Assembly (NCBI GenBank): GCA_011390735.1
Contig: JAABRV010000004.1
Coordinates: 1-40,685 of the forward strand
Reading direction: 5' to 3'
Length of the DNA: 40,685 nt
From: Trueperaceae bacterium
Lineage (GTDB): Bacteria; Deinococcota; Deinococci; Deinococcales; Trueperaceae
This document shows, piece after piece, positions 7,252 to 14,672 of this stretch. Numbering within the stretch: position 1 is the stretch's first letter; each line of letters opens with the position of its first letter. The notes under the pieces are model-generated. The model was not told the DNA's origin. It ran no database searches and saw only the letters and a list, made by a program, of their open reading frames with translations. The translations under genes were made by a program, and so were the position numbers.

Positions 7252-7941
7252 TCAGGATACGCGGTCGGCCAGGCTGCGAACGTGGTCGGCGATCCACCCG
7301 AGCTCGTCGGCGTTGACCGTGTGGGGCATCCCGGGGTAGATGCGGCTGGTCACCGACGCGCCCTGGGCGAGGAGCTGGCGGCCGCTGGCGTGGACGCGCG
7401 CCTCCGGGATGTGCGCGTCGACGTCGGAGCAGCCGAGGAAGACGGTCGTGCCGTCGAGGCGCTCGGGGTAGCGGGCCGGGTCGACCTCGGCGCCGATCAG
7501 GCCGCCCGACAGGGCGACCGCGCCGCCCCAGGCGCCGCCGGCGCGGGCGACGTACTCGAGCGCCAGGCACGCCCCCTGGCTGAAGCCGGCGACGACGATG
7601 CGTCCGCGCGCCAGGCCGGCCGATTCGAGCTCGGCGACGGCCCGCTCGACGACGGCCAGGGCCGAGCTCAGCCAGGGCTCGTTGCGTTCGACGGGCTCGA
7701 GGAAGCGCAGCGGGTACCACTGGGAGCCGACGGCATCGGGCGCGAGGACGGTGACCGGGCCGGCGCCGCGGGCCTCGAGCTCCGGCGCGAGACCCAGGAT
7801 GCCGGCCGCCGAGTCGCCGCGGCCGTGCAGCAGCACGATCGCGACCGGCGCCTCGCCGGGCGCGGGCCCCCAACGGAGGATCGGCGCGTGCGCGTGGGGG
7901 TCGGCGCCCGGTCGGGTGGGTCGCAGGTCGATGCCGTTCAT
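7252..7941 (-). CDS. Alpha/beta-hydrolase, phospholipase/carboxylesterase family (MhqD-like)
   Basis: A 229-residue hydrolase. The oxyanion strand motif VLLHGRGDS lies near residues 36-44, the nucleophile elbow GFSQG has Ser121, the acid is probably Asp175 (DVDAHIP) and the base His207 (GMPHTV). This is the phospholipase/carboxylesterase family (PF02230) that contains Bacillus MhqD. The ATG overlaps the dioxygenase stop by 4 bases, so both are made together under the MarR regulator. In Bacillus the same trio (MarR-type MhqR, dioxygenase, MhqD) confers resistance to methylhydroquinone and catechol; a role in electrophile detoxification is inferred from that parallel. The natural substrate is not known from sequence. 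Confidence 0.88.
   Translation of the reverse strand: MNGIDLRPTRPGADPHAHAPILRWGPAPGEAPVAIVLLHGRGDSAAGILGLAPELEARGAGPVTVLAPDAVGSQWYPLRFLEPVERNEPWLSSALAVVERAVAELESAGLARGRIVVAGFSQGACLALEYVARAGGAWGGAVALSGGLIGAEVDPARYPERLDGTTVFLGCSDVDAHIPEARVHASGRQLLAQGASVTSRIYPGMPHTVNADELGWIADHVRSLADRVS
7254..7259 (-). promoter_or_regulatory. TANNNT -10 box of msrB overlapping the esterase stop codon
   Basis: On the minus strand TATCCT is followed by GAGCC and the msrB ATG. Its last base is the T of the upstream gene's TGA stop. Confidence 0.5.
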
Positions 7942-8942
7942 CGCGCCACCGCCGCGTCGGCGGCCGCGGTCGGCGCGGCCGCGGGCGGGAGGGCGCCCGA
8001 CAGGTCGGGCAGCACGGCCTCGATGCGCGGACGGTAGGGCTCGAGCCAGGGCGGCAGGATCAGCCGCTCGCCGAGGGCGGCGGGGTCCTCGTCGACGGCG
8101 AAGCCGGGTCCCTCGGTGGCGAGCTCGAACAGCACGCCGCCCGGCTCCATGAAGTACACGGAGCGGAACCAGAAGCGGTCGATGACCTCGGACGGGCGCC
8201 GGCCGGCACGCGCGACGGCGTCGCGGAGGGTGACCTGATGCCCACCGTCGGCGACGGTCCAGGCCAGGTGGTGGACGCTGCCGACGCCCCACGCCCCGCG
8301 GCGCCCGTCCGGGTCCTCGCGCACGTCGAGGATGCGGCCGGCGCCGCCCGCGGGCGCGCCGGGCAGGACGAAGCGCACCCAGCCGTGCTCTTCGCCGACG
8401 CGCTCGAACCCCATGACCTCGGTCAGGAAGCGTTCGCTCGGCGCGATCTCGCGCAGCGGTGCGCGGGCGCCGTGGAGGCCGCGCACCTGCTCGGCGGCGG
8501 GCACGGGTCCGTCGTGCCAGGGGGTGAAGGCGAACGGATCGGGACCCTCGACGAGCGCCAGTCGCAGGCCGTGAGGATCGGCGAAGGGGAGGGCGCGCTC
8601 GCCGAAGCGCTGCACGATCGGGTCGACGCGCGCGCCGGCGGCCAGGAGCCGGGCCTCCCACGCCTCGAGGGTGCCGGGCGGGACCGTCAGGTAGGTCTCC
8701 TGCACCACGCCGACGCCCGGCGTGCCGGGCTTGGCGTGGGCCCAGGGGAAGAAGGTCAGGTCGGTGCCCGGGTGGCCCTCGCCGTCGGCGTAGAACAGGT
8801 GGTAGGTGGCGGGGTCGTCCTGGTTGACGCTCTTCTTGACCAGCCGGAGCCCCATGACGCCCTGGTAGAAGCGCAGGTTCTCGACGGGATCGCCGGCGAT
8901 GGCGGTGACGTGGTGCAGGCCGGTGGGTGGACGTGCGTTCAT
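7938..8942 (-). CDS. Ring-cleaving dioxygenase, glyoxalase/VOC family (MhqO/MhqE-like)
   Basis: A 334-residue protein with two VOC modules. Module 1 begins GLHHVTAIAGDP (His10/His11) and module 2 carries VHHLAW (223-225) and VLFELATEGPGF (Glu273), the His/His/Glu metal ligands expected of a type I extradiol-like dioxygenase. The sequence pattern (LRLVKKSVNQDDPATYHLFYAD, FFPW) is that of the YfiE/MhqO/MhqE group, which cleaves or conjugates hydroquinones. ATGA overlaps tie it to marR upstream and the esterase downstream. ATG 8942 gives the standard family start. The last 20 residues are an Ala/Pro/Thr-rich tail of no obvious function. Confidence 0.9.
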   Translation of the reverse strand: MNARPPTGLHHVTAIAGDPVENLRFYQGVMGLRLVKKSVNQDDPATYHLFYADGEGHPGTDLTFFPWAHAKPGTPGVGVVQETYLTVPPGTLEAWEARLLAAGARVDPIVQRFGERALPFADPHGLRLALVEGPDPFAFTPWHDGPVPAAEQVRGLHGARAPLREIAPSERFLTEVMGFERVGEEHGWVRFVLPGAPAGGAGRILDVREDPDGRRGAWGVGSVHHLAWTVADGGHQVTLRDAVARAGRRPSEVIDRFWFRSVYFMEPGGVLFELATEGPGFAVDEDPAALGERLILPPWLEPYRPRIEAVLPDLSGALPPAAAPTAAADAAVAR

Positions 8943-9412
8943 GCGAGGACCTCCTCGGGGGTCGCGGGGCGGGCGGTGCCGAGGCGCTTGGCGAGCTCGG
9001 CGAGGCGGGCGACGTCGGCGGGGTCGAGCGCGGCGAAGGCAGCGACGATGCGGCGCACGTGCGCGGGGTACGCGCGCTCGATGCAGGCCCGGCCGGCGTC
9101 CGTGAGCGTCACCACGACGTTGCGTCGGTCGCCGGGGTCGCGTTCGCGGGCGACGAGCCCGTCGCGCTCGAGGTGGTCGACGACGACGGTGACGTTGCCG
9201 CTCGACTTGAGGATCTTGCGGCCGAGTTCGCGCTGGTTCAGCGGACCGAGGTGCCACAGCGCCTCGAGCACCCCGAAGCGGCTCACCGTGAGCCCCTCGT
9301 CCGCCAGCGGGCGGTGGATGCGGGCGTCGACGGTGGCGAGCGCGCGCGAGAGCTTGACGTAGGCGTCGAGCGCGCGTCGTTCCTCTTCGCTGCCGCGGTG
9401 GCGGTTCGGCAT
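8939..9412 (-). CDS. MarR-family transcriptional regulator (MhqR-like position)
   Basis: A 157-residue winged-helix regulator. The helix-turn-helix and wing lie at about residues 45-110 (LNQRELGRKILKSSGNVTVVVDHLE, then RERDPGDRRNVVVTLTDAG, the MarR wing signature). The ATG at 9412 is chosen over an in-frame start at 9532 because a GAGGAG site precedes it and the N-terminus then fits the family. It is the first gene of the operon marR-dioxygenase-esterase(-msrB) and probably represses it, releasing DNA on contact with quinones or other electrophiles. The protein has no cysteine in the part visible as the sensor region, so a thiol switch is not obvious and ligand binding may be used instead. 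Confidence 0.92.
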   Translation of the reverse strand: MPNRHRGSEEERRALDAYVKLSRALATVDARIHRPLADEGLTVSRFGVLEALWHLGPLNQRELGRKILKSSGNVTVVVDHLERDGLVARERDPGDRRNVVVTLTDAGRACIERAYPAHVRRIVAAFAALDPADVARLAELAKRLGTARPATPEEVLA

Positions 9413-9468
9413 GCAGGTCTCCTCGGGGTCGGGCGGCGCGCCGCCGAGGTCGCTCGACGTCGAACCGT

Positions 9469-9478
9469 TTGACATCAA
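9469..9478. promoter_or_regulatory. Palindromic candidate operator for the MarR regulator
   Basis: TTGACATCAA is a TTGA/TCAA inverted repeat with a 2-base centre, in the 154-bp gap between the divergent marR and thioredoxin-like genes. MarR proteins generally bind AT-richer palindromes of this kind between divergent genes, and this is the most AT-rich part of the gap. Confidence 0.45.
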
Positions 9479-9554
9479 GACGTTATCCGACCCGTCGTCC
9501 GCCGTCAAGCGGTCGCGCGACGTCCCACCCACCGCGCCCGAACCGGCGGACGGC

Positions 9555-9560
9555 TACGCT
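9555..9560 (+). promoter_or_regulatory. TANNNT -10 box of the thioredoxin-like gene
   Basis: TACGCT, 6 bases before the ATG at 9567, without a Shine-Dalgarno sequence: a leaderless transcript start. Confidence 0.55.
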
Positions 9561-9566
9561 GGACGC

Positions 9567-10040
9567 ATGGAACACGACCCGCCCGGCCCCGCCCCCGCCT
9601 GGCTCGACGACTGGGTCCATGGCGACCCCGTCACGCCGCCCCCGTCCTGGGGACGCCCCGGCCTCGCCCTCACGTTCAACCTCGAGTGCGCCGGCTGCGT
9701 GGGCCGCGCGGTGCCGTGGCTCAAGCGCGTGGCCCCGCGGGTGGGCGAGCGCGCCACCCTGCTCGCCGTCCACACCGCCTACGGCCACCGGGCGCTGCCG
9801 CGCGACCAGGTCGTGCCCCAGCTCGCCCGCTACGCCGCCGACTTCGCCCAGTTGCCCTTCCCGGTGGCCCTCGATCTCGACGGCGCCTGGGCGCAGGCGA
9901 TGGGCGCCGAGGGCACGCCGCACTGGTTCGTGTGGGACGGCGCCGGCGCGCTGGTGCGCAGCGTCTACGGCTCGCAGGAGAACGCGCTCACGCGCCTGGC
10001 CTACGTGCTCGAGGACTGGGGCGTCGCGCTGGACGACTGA
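9567..10040 (+). CDS. Thioredoxin-like (TlpA/peroxiredoxin-fold) protein
   Basis: A 157-residue protein with a thioredoxin-fold pattern: strand LALTFNLE, then the redox motif CAGC (residues 41-44) at the start of a helix, and a cis-proline context EGTPHWFVWD (Pro118). An N-terminal region of about 30 Pro/Asp-rich residues precedes the fold, and no signal peptide is visible, so it should be cytoplasmic. It may reduce disulfides or act as a partner for MsrB and the stress enzymes nearby. It is divergent from the marR operon and could share its operator. It ends only 6 bases from the convergent flavin reductase gene. Confidence 0.8.
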   Translation: MEHDPPGPAPAWLDDWVHGDPVTPPPSWGRPGLALTFNLECAGCVGRAVPWLKRVAPRVGERATLLAVHTAYGHRALPRDQVVPQLARYAADFAQLPFPVALDLDGAWAQAMGAEGTPHWFVWDGAGALVRSVYGSQENALTRLAYVLEDWGVALDD

Positions 10041-10046
10041 CGCGCA

Positions 10047-10673
10047 TCAGCTGGCCGGGGGCGTCTCGGGCCGTGGCAGGTCGAACAGATCGCCCATCGC
10101 CGCGTAGCCGAGGCCGGCGAGGCGGGCGACCGGGTCGAGGCCGCGCGCGTCGACGCGGTGCGGCGGGGTGAACAGCCCGTCGTCGACGTGGACGTGGACG
10201 ACACGCGCGAAGACCACGTGGTTGGCCACGCTGCCGTCGTCGTTCTCGACCGGCACGATGCGGGTCACCCGCGCCTCGAGGTGCGCGTGCGCCTCGGCGA
10301 CCCGCGGCGGCCGGACGACGCGGCTCGGCACGGCGGTCACGCCCGCGAAGACGAACTCGTCGTGGTCGGGCGCCGACTCGACCGAGCTGGCGTTCATCGC
10401 CTCGACCGTTTCGCGTGAGACGACGTTGACCACCAGCTCGCCGGTGGCGCGCGCGTTGGCCAGCGTGTCCTTCTCGCGGTCGGCGCGCTTGCCGACGGAC
10501 ACGACCAGCGTGGGCGGGGCGGACGAGACCAGCGCGAAGAAGGAGTAGGGGGCGAGGTTGGTGGCCCCGTCGGCGTCCACCGTGCTGACCCAGGCGATGG
10601 GCCGGGGGACGACCAGGCCGGTCATGAGCAGGTGGCGGCTGCGGGCTTCGAGGGTGGCGGGATCGATCTCCAT
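10047..10673 (-). CDS. Flavin reductase-like FMN-binding protein
   Basis: A 208-residue split-barrel protein of the flavin reductase-like/DIM6 family. Family landmarks are RPIAWVSTVDADGATNLAPYSFF at residues 24-46, PPTLVVSVGKR with DREKDTLAN near 53-71, and GELVVNVVS near 77. Such proteins bind FMN and either reduce free flavin with NAD(P)H for a partner oxygenase or use it for other reductions. The ATG at 10673 is supported by a TACCCT box 6 bases upstream; the longer frame to 10706 adds nothing family-like. Placement beside the dioxygenase operon is suggestive but it is transcribed separately. Confidence 0.88.
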   Translation of the reverse strand: MEIDPATLEARSRHLLMTGLVVPRPIAWVSTVDADGATNLAPYSFFALVSSAPPTLVVSVGKRADREKDTLANARATGELVVNVVSRETVEAMNASSVESAPDHDEFVFAGVTAVPSRVVRPPRVAEAHAHLEARVTRIVPVENDDGSVANHVVFARVVHVHVDDGLFTPPHRVDARGLDPVARLAGLGYAAMGDLFDLPRPETPPAS

Positions 10674-10679
10674 GGCGCG

Positions 10680-10685
10680 AGGGTA
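10680..10685 (-). promoter_or_regulatory. TANNNT -10 box of the flavin reductase-like gene
   Basis: On the minus strand TACCCT is followed by six bases and the ATG at 10673; no Shine-Dalgarno sequence is present. Confidence 0.55.
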
Positions 10686-10828
10686 CCGGGCGGCGGCGAG
10701 GCCCACCGTCGCCGGGCGCGCCCCCGCCGGTCGCCCCGGGTTGGCGCTGCATGCCGTGGGTCCGCGCCGGCCGGCGCGGCGGGCCGCCCACCGCCCCCGG
10801 CGGGCCGCTCACCGCCTCCGGCGGGGTC

Positions 10829-10834
10829 TACGAT
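10829..10834 (+). promoter_or_regulatory. TANNNT -10 box of the aldo-keto reductase gene
   Basis: TACGAT, 6 bases before the ATG at 10841, again without a Shine-Dalgarno sequence. Confidence 0.55.
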
Positions 10835-10840
10835 GGGGAC

Positions 10841-11875
10841 ATGAGCGACTCCTGGCCCGCCTCCGAGCGATACGACACGATGACCTACCGCCGCGTCGGC
10901 CGCAGCGGGCTTCACCTGCCTGCCGTGTCCCTCGGCCTGTGGCAGAACTTCGGCCACGAGGTGCCGCTCGACGACGTGCGCGCGATGCTGCGGACGGCCT
11001 TCGACCTCGGCATCATCCACTTCGACCTGGCGAACAACTACGGCCCGCCGCCCGGCTCGGCCGAAGAGCAGTTCGGCGAGGCGCTGGCCCGCGACTTCGC
11101 GCCGTACCGCGACGAGCTCATCATCAGCACCAAGGCCGGCTACCGCATGTGGGACGGCCCGCACGGCGAGTGGGGCTCGCGCAAGTACCTGCTCTCCAGC
11201 CTCGACCAGTCGCTCGAGCGCATGGGGCTCGACTACGTCGACATCTTCTACTCGCACCGATTCGACCCCGACACCCCGCTGGAGGAGACGATGGGGGCCC
11301 TCGCCAGCGCGGTGCAGCAGGGCAAGGCACTGTACGTGGGCGTCTCCTCGTACTCCGCCACGAAGACCCGCGAGGCCGCCCGCATCCTGCGCGACATGGG
11401 CGTGCCGCTGCTGATCCACCAGCCCTCGTACTCGATGCTCAACCGCTGGATCGAGCCCGACCTGCTCGACGCCATCGAGGAGCTCGGGGTCGGCGCGATC
11501 GTCTTCTCGCCGCTGGCCCAGGGGCTGTTGACCGACAAGTACCTCGGCGAGATCCCCGAGGACGCGCGCGGGGCGAAGGGCGTCCCCAGCTGGCGCCCCG
11601 AGTTCCTGCGCCCCGAGGTGCTCGAGCGCGTCCGGGCGCTCAACGACATCGCGCAGCGCCGCGGCCAGACGCTGGCGCAGATGGCGCTCGCCTGGTGCCT
11701 GCGCGACCCACGGGTCACCTCCGTGCTCATCGGCGCGAGCAGCCCGCGGCAGATCGTCGAGAACGTGGCCGCGCTGGGGCGCCTCGACTTCGCCGAGGAC
11801 GAGCTCGCCGACATCGATCGGCACGCCGCCGACAGCGGGCTCAACATCTGGGCGCGGTCGCACCAGGCGGGCTGA
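10841..11875 (+). CDS. gpr: Aldo-keto reductase, YghZ/Gpr (L-glyceraldehyde-3-phosphate reductase) type
   Basis: A 344-residue AKR that I recognise as closely similar to E. coli YghZ/Gpr along its whole length: SGLHLPAVSLGLW, HFDLANNYGPPPGSAEE, DELIISTKAGYRMW, SRKYLLSSLDQSLERMGL, VDIFYSHR and VTSVLIGAS. The catalytic tetrad is Asp62, Tyr67, Lys98 and His139. The family reduces L-glyceraldehyde 3-phosphate and methylglyoxal with NADPH, which fits the aldehyde/electrophile theme of the neighbourhood. Monocistronic with its own leaderless-type promoter. Confidence 0.93.
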   Translation: MSDSWPASERYDTMTYRRVGRSGLHLPAVSLGLWQNFGHEVPLDDVRAMLRTAFDLGIIHFDLANNYGPPPGSAEEQFGEALARDFAPYRDELIISTKAGYRMWDGPHGEWGSRKYLLSSLDQSLERMGLDYVDIFYSHRFDPDTPLEETMGALASAVQQGKALYVGVSSYSATKTREAARILRDMGVPLLIHQPSYSMLNRWIEPDLLDAIEELGVGAIVFSPLAQGLLTDKYLGEIPEDARGAKGVPSWRPEFLRPEVLERVRALNDIAQRRGQTLAQMALAWCLRDPRVTSVLIGASSPRQIVENVAALGRLDFAEDELADIDRHAADSGLNIWARSHQAG

Positions 11876-11888
11876 GTCGCCGGCGGCC

Positions 11889-11918
11889 TTGCGTTCCCCG
11901 ACGCGGATGCGCTACGCT
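11889..11918 (+). promoter_or_regulatory. Promoter of rplS
   Basis: TTGCGT (11889-11894), an 18-base spacer and TACGCT (11913-11918). Start of transcription would fall near 11925, giving a leader of about 80 bases. Confidence 0.6.
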
Positions 11919-11930
11919 CCTTGGGCTTGG

Positions 11931-11975
11931 CCGTGGGGCTCCGGTCCCCACGGCGTCGCGGCGCCCAAGCGCCGC
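11931..11975 (+). promoter_or_regulatory. Structured rplS mRNA leader (two hairpins)
   Basis: Hairpin 1 pairs CCGTGGGG (11931-11938) with CCCCACGG (11946-11953) around a 7-base loop. Hairpin 2 pairs GCGGCGC (11958-11964) with GCGCCGC (11969-11975) around CCAA. Both stems are perfect. Ribosomal protein leaders often fold into the binding site of the encoded protein; a binding site for L19 here is an inference. Confidence 0.5.
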
Positions 11976-12007
11976 CCGCCGCCTCCGCGCGGCCCCTGGA
12001 GATGACC

Positions 12008-12421
12008 ATGAAGTACAACAAAGGCGCCATCCTGCGCGCGATCGAGCAGCCCTCCATGCGTGACGACCACCCCGAGTTCGACACCGGCGACACGCTGCGC
12101 GTCGACTACAAGGTCGTCGAGGGCAACCGCACCCGCATCCAGGCGTTCGAGGGCGTCGTCATCGCCCGCAAGAACGGCCGCGGTGCCCGCTCCACCATCA
12201 CCGTCCGCAAGGTGTCGGGCGGCGAGGGCGTCGAGCGCGTGTTCCCGCTGCACTCCCCGCTGATCTCCAGTCTCACCGTGGTCAAGCGTGGCCGCACGCG
12301 GCGCGCGAAGCTCTACTACCTGCGCGAGCTGCGCGGCAAGGCCGCCCGCCTCAAGACCGACGTCGGCCGCCAAGAGGCCGACCGCGCCGCGGCGCGCGCC
12401 GCCCGCGAGGCGAACGGCTGA
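12008..12421 (+). CDS. rplS: 50S ribosomal protein L19
   Basis: A 137-residue L19: the family core [56 protein letters not shown] is intact (too long to be chance), followed by [19 protein letters not shown]. It sits at the 30S-50S interface. Two in-frame ATGs are 6 bases apart; 12008 is preferred because GGAG lies 6 bases before it. The C-terminal 25 residues form a charged Arg/Ala helix longer than in E. coli L19. It stands alone, without the rpsP-rimM-trmD genes found with it in many bacteria. Confidence 0.97.
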   Translation: MKYNKGAILRAIEQPSMRDDHPEFDTGDTLRVDYKVVEGNRTRIQAFEGVVIARKNGRGARSTITVRKVSGGEGVERVFPLHSPLISSLTVVKRGRTRRAKLYYLRELRGKAARLKTDVGRQEADRAAARAAREANG

Positions 12422-12450
12422 GCGAGGCGCCGCCTCCGATCGGCGTACCG

Positions 12451-12487
12451 AGCGCGTGCCGGCCCGAGAGGGTCGGCACGCGCTTCT
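12451..12487 (+). terminator. Hairpin terminator after rplS
   Basis: A 15-bp stem with one G-U pair (12451-12465 with 12470-12484) closes a GAGA tetraloop, 30 bases after the rplS stop. The T-run is short (CTTCT), so termination could be inefficient. Confidence 0.7.
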
Positions 12488-12533
12488 GCTGGACGATCTA
12501 GCGCGGCGGCGGGGCGGGCCGGCCGGGCATCGG

Positions 12534-12562
12534 TTGACACGCCCGGAGGCCGTCGGTACACT
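12534..12562 (+). promoter_or_regulatory. Strong promoter of tRNA-Ala
   Basis: Consensus -35 TTGACA (12534-12539), exactly 17 bases, then TACACT (12557-12562). Transcription would begin about 15 bases before the mature tRNA end. Confidence 0.85.
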
Positions 12563-12582
12563 TCGGTTCGCCTGCGCGTGCG

Positions 12583-12659
<77 letters not shown>

Positions 12660-12693
12660 GGCAGGTTGCCGTCCCACACGGCATAGGTCAGGG

Positions 12694-12721
12694 AAGCGGT
12701 CCCGAGACATCGGGACCGCTT
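12694..12721 (+). terminator. Hairpin terminator after tRNA-Ala
   Basis: A perfect 12-bp stem (12694-12705 with 12710-12721) around a GACA loop, 34 bases beyond the tRNA CCA end; only a weak T-run (TTCGTCGT) follows. Confidence 0.7.
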
Positions 12722-12762
12722 CGTCGTGCTGAGTAGCGGATCCCGGGCCAAGGGGAGGGTGC

Positions 12763-13533
12763 ATGGACGCCGAGCTGCTGCGTCTGCTGTGGATCACGTT
12801 CTTCGCGGCCGTGCTGGCCGACCTGTCGATGGCGTTGGGCGTCGCGCCGTTCTTCTTCCTCGAGGACCTGTCGAAGCGCGCCGCCGCCACCCTGTCGGCG
12901 GTGGCGGCCGGCATGATGGCCGCCGCGAGCCTCGTCCAGCTCGTCGGCGAGGGACTTCGGAGGGCGCCGGGGCTGCAGGCTTGGGAGGTCGCCGTGGGGC
13001 TCGCGCTCGGGGCGCTCTTCTACGCGGGCGTCGCGCGGTGGGTGCGGGCCACCGAGGGACTCGATCCCTTCGGCCTGCGCGAGTCGGGTGGCACGGCGGC
13101 ACTGATGGTCGTCGCGGCCATGACCGCGCACTCGCTGCCCGAGGGCATCGCGATCGGCGTCGCCTTCGGCTCCGGCGAGGCGGGCTTCGGCGTGGCGGTC
13201 GTCTCCGCGCTCGCGGTCCACAACGTCCCCGAGGCGATCGCCATCACCCTCGCCCTGCGCGCGAAGGGCCTGACCATCTGGCAGTGCCTGGGCTGGGCCC
13301 TGTTCACCAGCGTGCCGCAGCCGATCGCCGCCCCCTTCGCCGCCGGGGTGATGTGGTTCTTCGAGCCGCTGCTCCCCTTCGGACTCGGTTTCGCCGCCGG
13401 CGCGATGCTGTTCCTGGTCGTCGACGACCTGTTGCCGGAGGCGCTCGAGGAGATCGACTCCTCCCGGACCGCGACGGCGTTCACCGTCGGTGCGGTCGCC
13501 ATGATCCTGCTCGGACGCCTCGTCGGGCTGTGA
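12763..13533 (+). CDS. ZIP-family divalent metal transporter (ZupT-like)
   Basis: A 256-residue protein with about eight hydrophobic segments. The binuclear metal site of ZIP transporters is visible in HSLPEGIAIG (His123, Glu127) and HNVPEAIAI (His153, Glu157). Bacterial ZupT-type proteins import zinc, and to some extent iron, manganese or cobalt. A GGGGAGGG Shine-Dalgarno sequence close to the ATG at 12763 supports the start. Metal specificity cannot be told from the sequence. It is alone in its transcription unit, behind the tRNA terminator. Confidence 0.9.
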   Translation: MDAELLRLLWITFFAAVLADLSMALGVAPFFFLEDLSKRAAATLSAVAAGMMAAASLVQLVGEGLRRAPGLQAWEVAVGLALGALFYAGVARWVRATEGLDPFGLRESGGTAALMVVAAMTAHSLPEGIAIGVAFGSGEAGFGVAVVSALAVHNVPEAIAITLALRAKGLTIWQCLGWALFTSVPQPIAAPFAAGVMWFFEPLLPFGLGFAAGAMLFLVVDDLLPEALEEIDSSRTATAFTVGAVAMILLGRLVGL

Positions 13534-13643
13534 GGGGCGGCGTGCGGGGTGCCGCCGGTCCGGCCCCCGCGGGACCGCGCCGGGGCTTCGTGCCCGACGC
13601 CCGTTCGCCAACGGGGCGACGTCGAGGCCTCGGTCATGCGTGC

Positions 13644-13649
13644 TAGCCT
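13644..13649 (+). promoter_or_regulatory. Candidate -10 box of the yqjD-like operon
   Basis: TAGCCT, with a leader of about 100 bases to the ATG at 13752 that has GGGAGG 7 bases before the start. No convincing -35 is seen. Confidence 0.35.
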
Positions 13650-13751
13650 GAACCATCAAGAGGTGTGCGACGGCGACACCCGTGTCGTCCCTCACGTGGA
13701 TGTCAGTGCATGGCGGGGTCCGTCGCCACGCTTGGTGAGGGAGGTTCTGAC

Positions 13752-14090
13752 ATGGCCGCGAACGACCTCGAGAAGGAGATCCAGGAACTGCGCAAGGAAC
13801 TCGGCACGCTGCAGCGGGACGTGGGTAGGCTCGCCGAGGAGAGCGGCAAGGTAACCAAGCGAGCGAGCGACAGCGCCCAAGAGGCGGCCGCGACGGCCTT
13901 GGCCAAGTTGGAGGCCGAGGCGCAGAAGCTGATGGACAAGCTGCATGACGCCGGAGAGCGCGCCGTGCGCGGCGGTGAGACGGTGGTCGCCGGCGTGGAG
14001 GAGTCGATCCAAGAGCGACCGCTGCTCGGAACCGCCGCCGCGCTCGGCATCGGCTTCGTGCTGGGGATGCTGCTCAACCGGAGGAGCTAG
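13752..14090 (+). CDS. DUF883 (YqjD/ElaB-like) membrane-anchored stress protein
   Basis: A 112-residue protein. Residues 1-75 are a charged heptad-rich helix that probably forms a coiled coil (LEKEIQELRKELGTLQRDVGRLAEE). A single glycine-rich membrane segment ends the protein (LLGTAAALGIGFVLGMLLNRRS), as in YqjD/ElaB of E. coli, which anchor ribosomes or other partners at the inner membrane in stationary phase. The start is set by GGGAGG; the upstream in-frame start at 13665 is rejected because the added residues are unlike the family. First gene of a three-gene operon. Confidence 0.85.
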   Translation: MAANDLEKEIQELRKELGTLQRDVGRLAEESGKVTKRASDSAQEAAATALAKLEAEAQKLMDKLHDAGERAVRGGETVVAGVEESIQERPLLGTAAALGIGFVLGMLLNRRS

Positions 14091-14094
14091 CGGC

Positions 14095-14391
14095 GTGGTA
14101 CGTCACCTCGTCGCCCTACTGATCGCCTTCGTGGAGCTGCTCGAGGCAGAGGCGGAGCGGCTGACGCTCGGCCTCCGTAGGGTGCTCGTCACGGGCGCGA
14201 TGCTGGCGGTCGGCGCATCCCTCGTGGGCGCCCTGCTGCTCGCGGCGAGCGGCCTGCTGCTCTGGTCGCTCTACCTGGCGCTCGCGCCGCTGATGCCCGA
14301 GGCGCTGGCGGCGTTGACGGTGGGCCTGGTGGTCTGGCTCGTGGTGGGGGGTGGGGCGTGGCTCGCCGTGACCCGGATCCGGCGCTCGTGA
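14095..14391 (+). CDS. YqjE-like / holin-superfamily membrane protein
   Basis: A 98-residue protein with an amphipathic N-terminal helix (VELLEAEAERLTLGLRR) and two adjacent membrane segments (about residues 35-58 and 63-90), the layout of the YqjE/putative phage-holin superfamily. GTG 14095 follows a GGAGGAG that overlaps the end of the DUF883 gene. The order DUF883-YqjE-YqjK-like is the same as E. coli yqjDEK, so a shared envelope role is likely; the biochemical function is unknown. Confidence 0.75.
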   Translation: MVRHLVALLIAFVELLEAEAERLTLGLRRVLVTGAMLAVGASLVGALLLAASGLLLWSLYLALAPLMPEALAALTVGLVVWLVVGGGAWLAVTRIRRS

Positions 14392-14672
14392 ACGCCCGGA
14401 TCGCCGTGGCCAAGGCCCGCTTGGAGTTGCTTGCCGCCGCGGCTGACGCGCGACCCGGTCTCGCCGCGCAGGCGCTCGACCTGGTTCGGCGGCGACCGTG
14501 GCACGGGGTCGGCCTGGCATTGGCGGCGGGCGTCGTGTTGGGGATCGGGCGCGGTCGCGCGCTGCGAACGCTCGTTCCCCTCATCGCGTCCCCGTGGCTC
14601 GAGGCTGGCGCGCTGAGGCGTCGCGCGGCGGTGGGCGCGTCGGCGGCGCGAGACGGCCGCCCGATCCGCTAG
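14388..14672 (+). CDS. Small YqjK-position membrane protein
   Basis: A 94-residue basic protein starting at a GTG that overlaps the yqjE-like stop (GTGA). An N-terminal helix (VNARIAVAKARLELLAAAADARP) is followed by WHGVGLALAAGVVLGIGRG, a possible glycine-rich membrane segment, and an arginine-rich tail. I do not recognise a defined family; the call rests on position and size. It may help anchor or link the other two products. Confidence 0.55.
   Translation: MNARIAVAKARLELLAAAADARPGLAAQALDLVRRRPWHGVGLALAAGVVLGIGRGRALRTLVPLIASPWLEAGALRRRAAVGASAARDGRPIR

Noticed and set aside
9469-9474. TTGACA as a -35 element for the thioredoxin-like gene
   Set aside because: No -10 stands 16-18 bases downstream; the gene's TACGCT box is 80 bases away.
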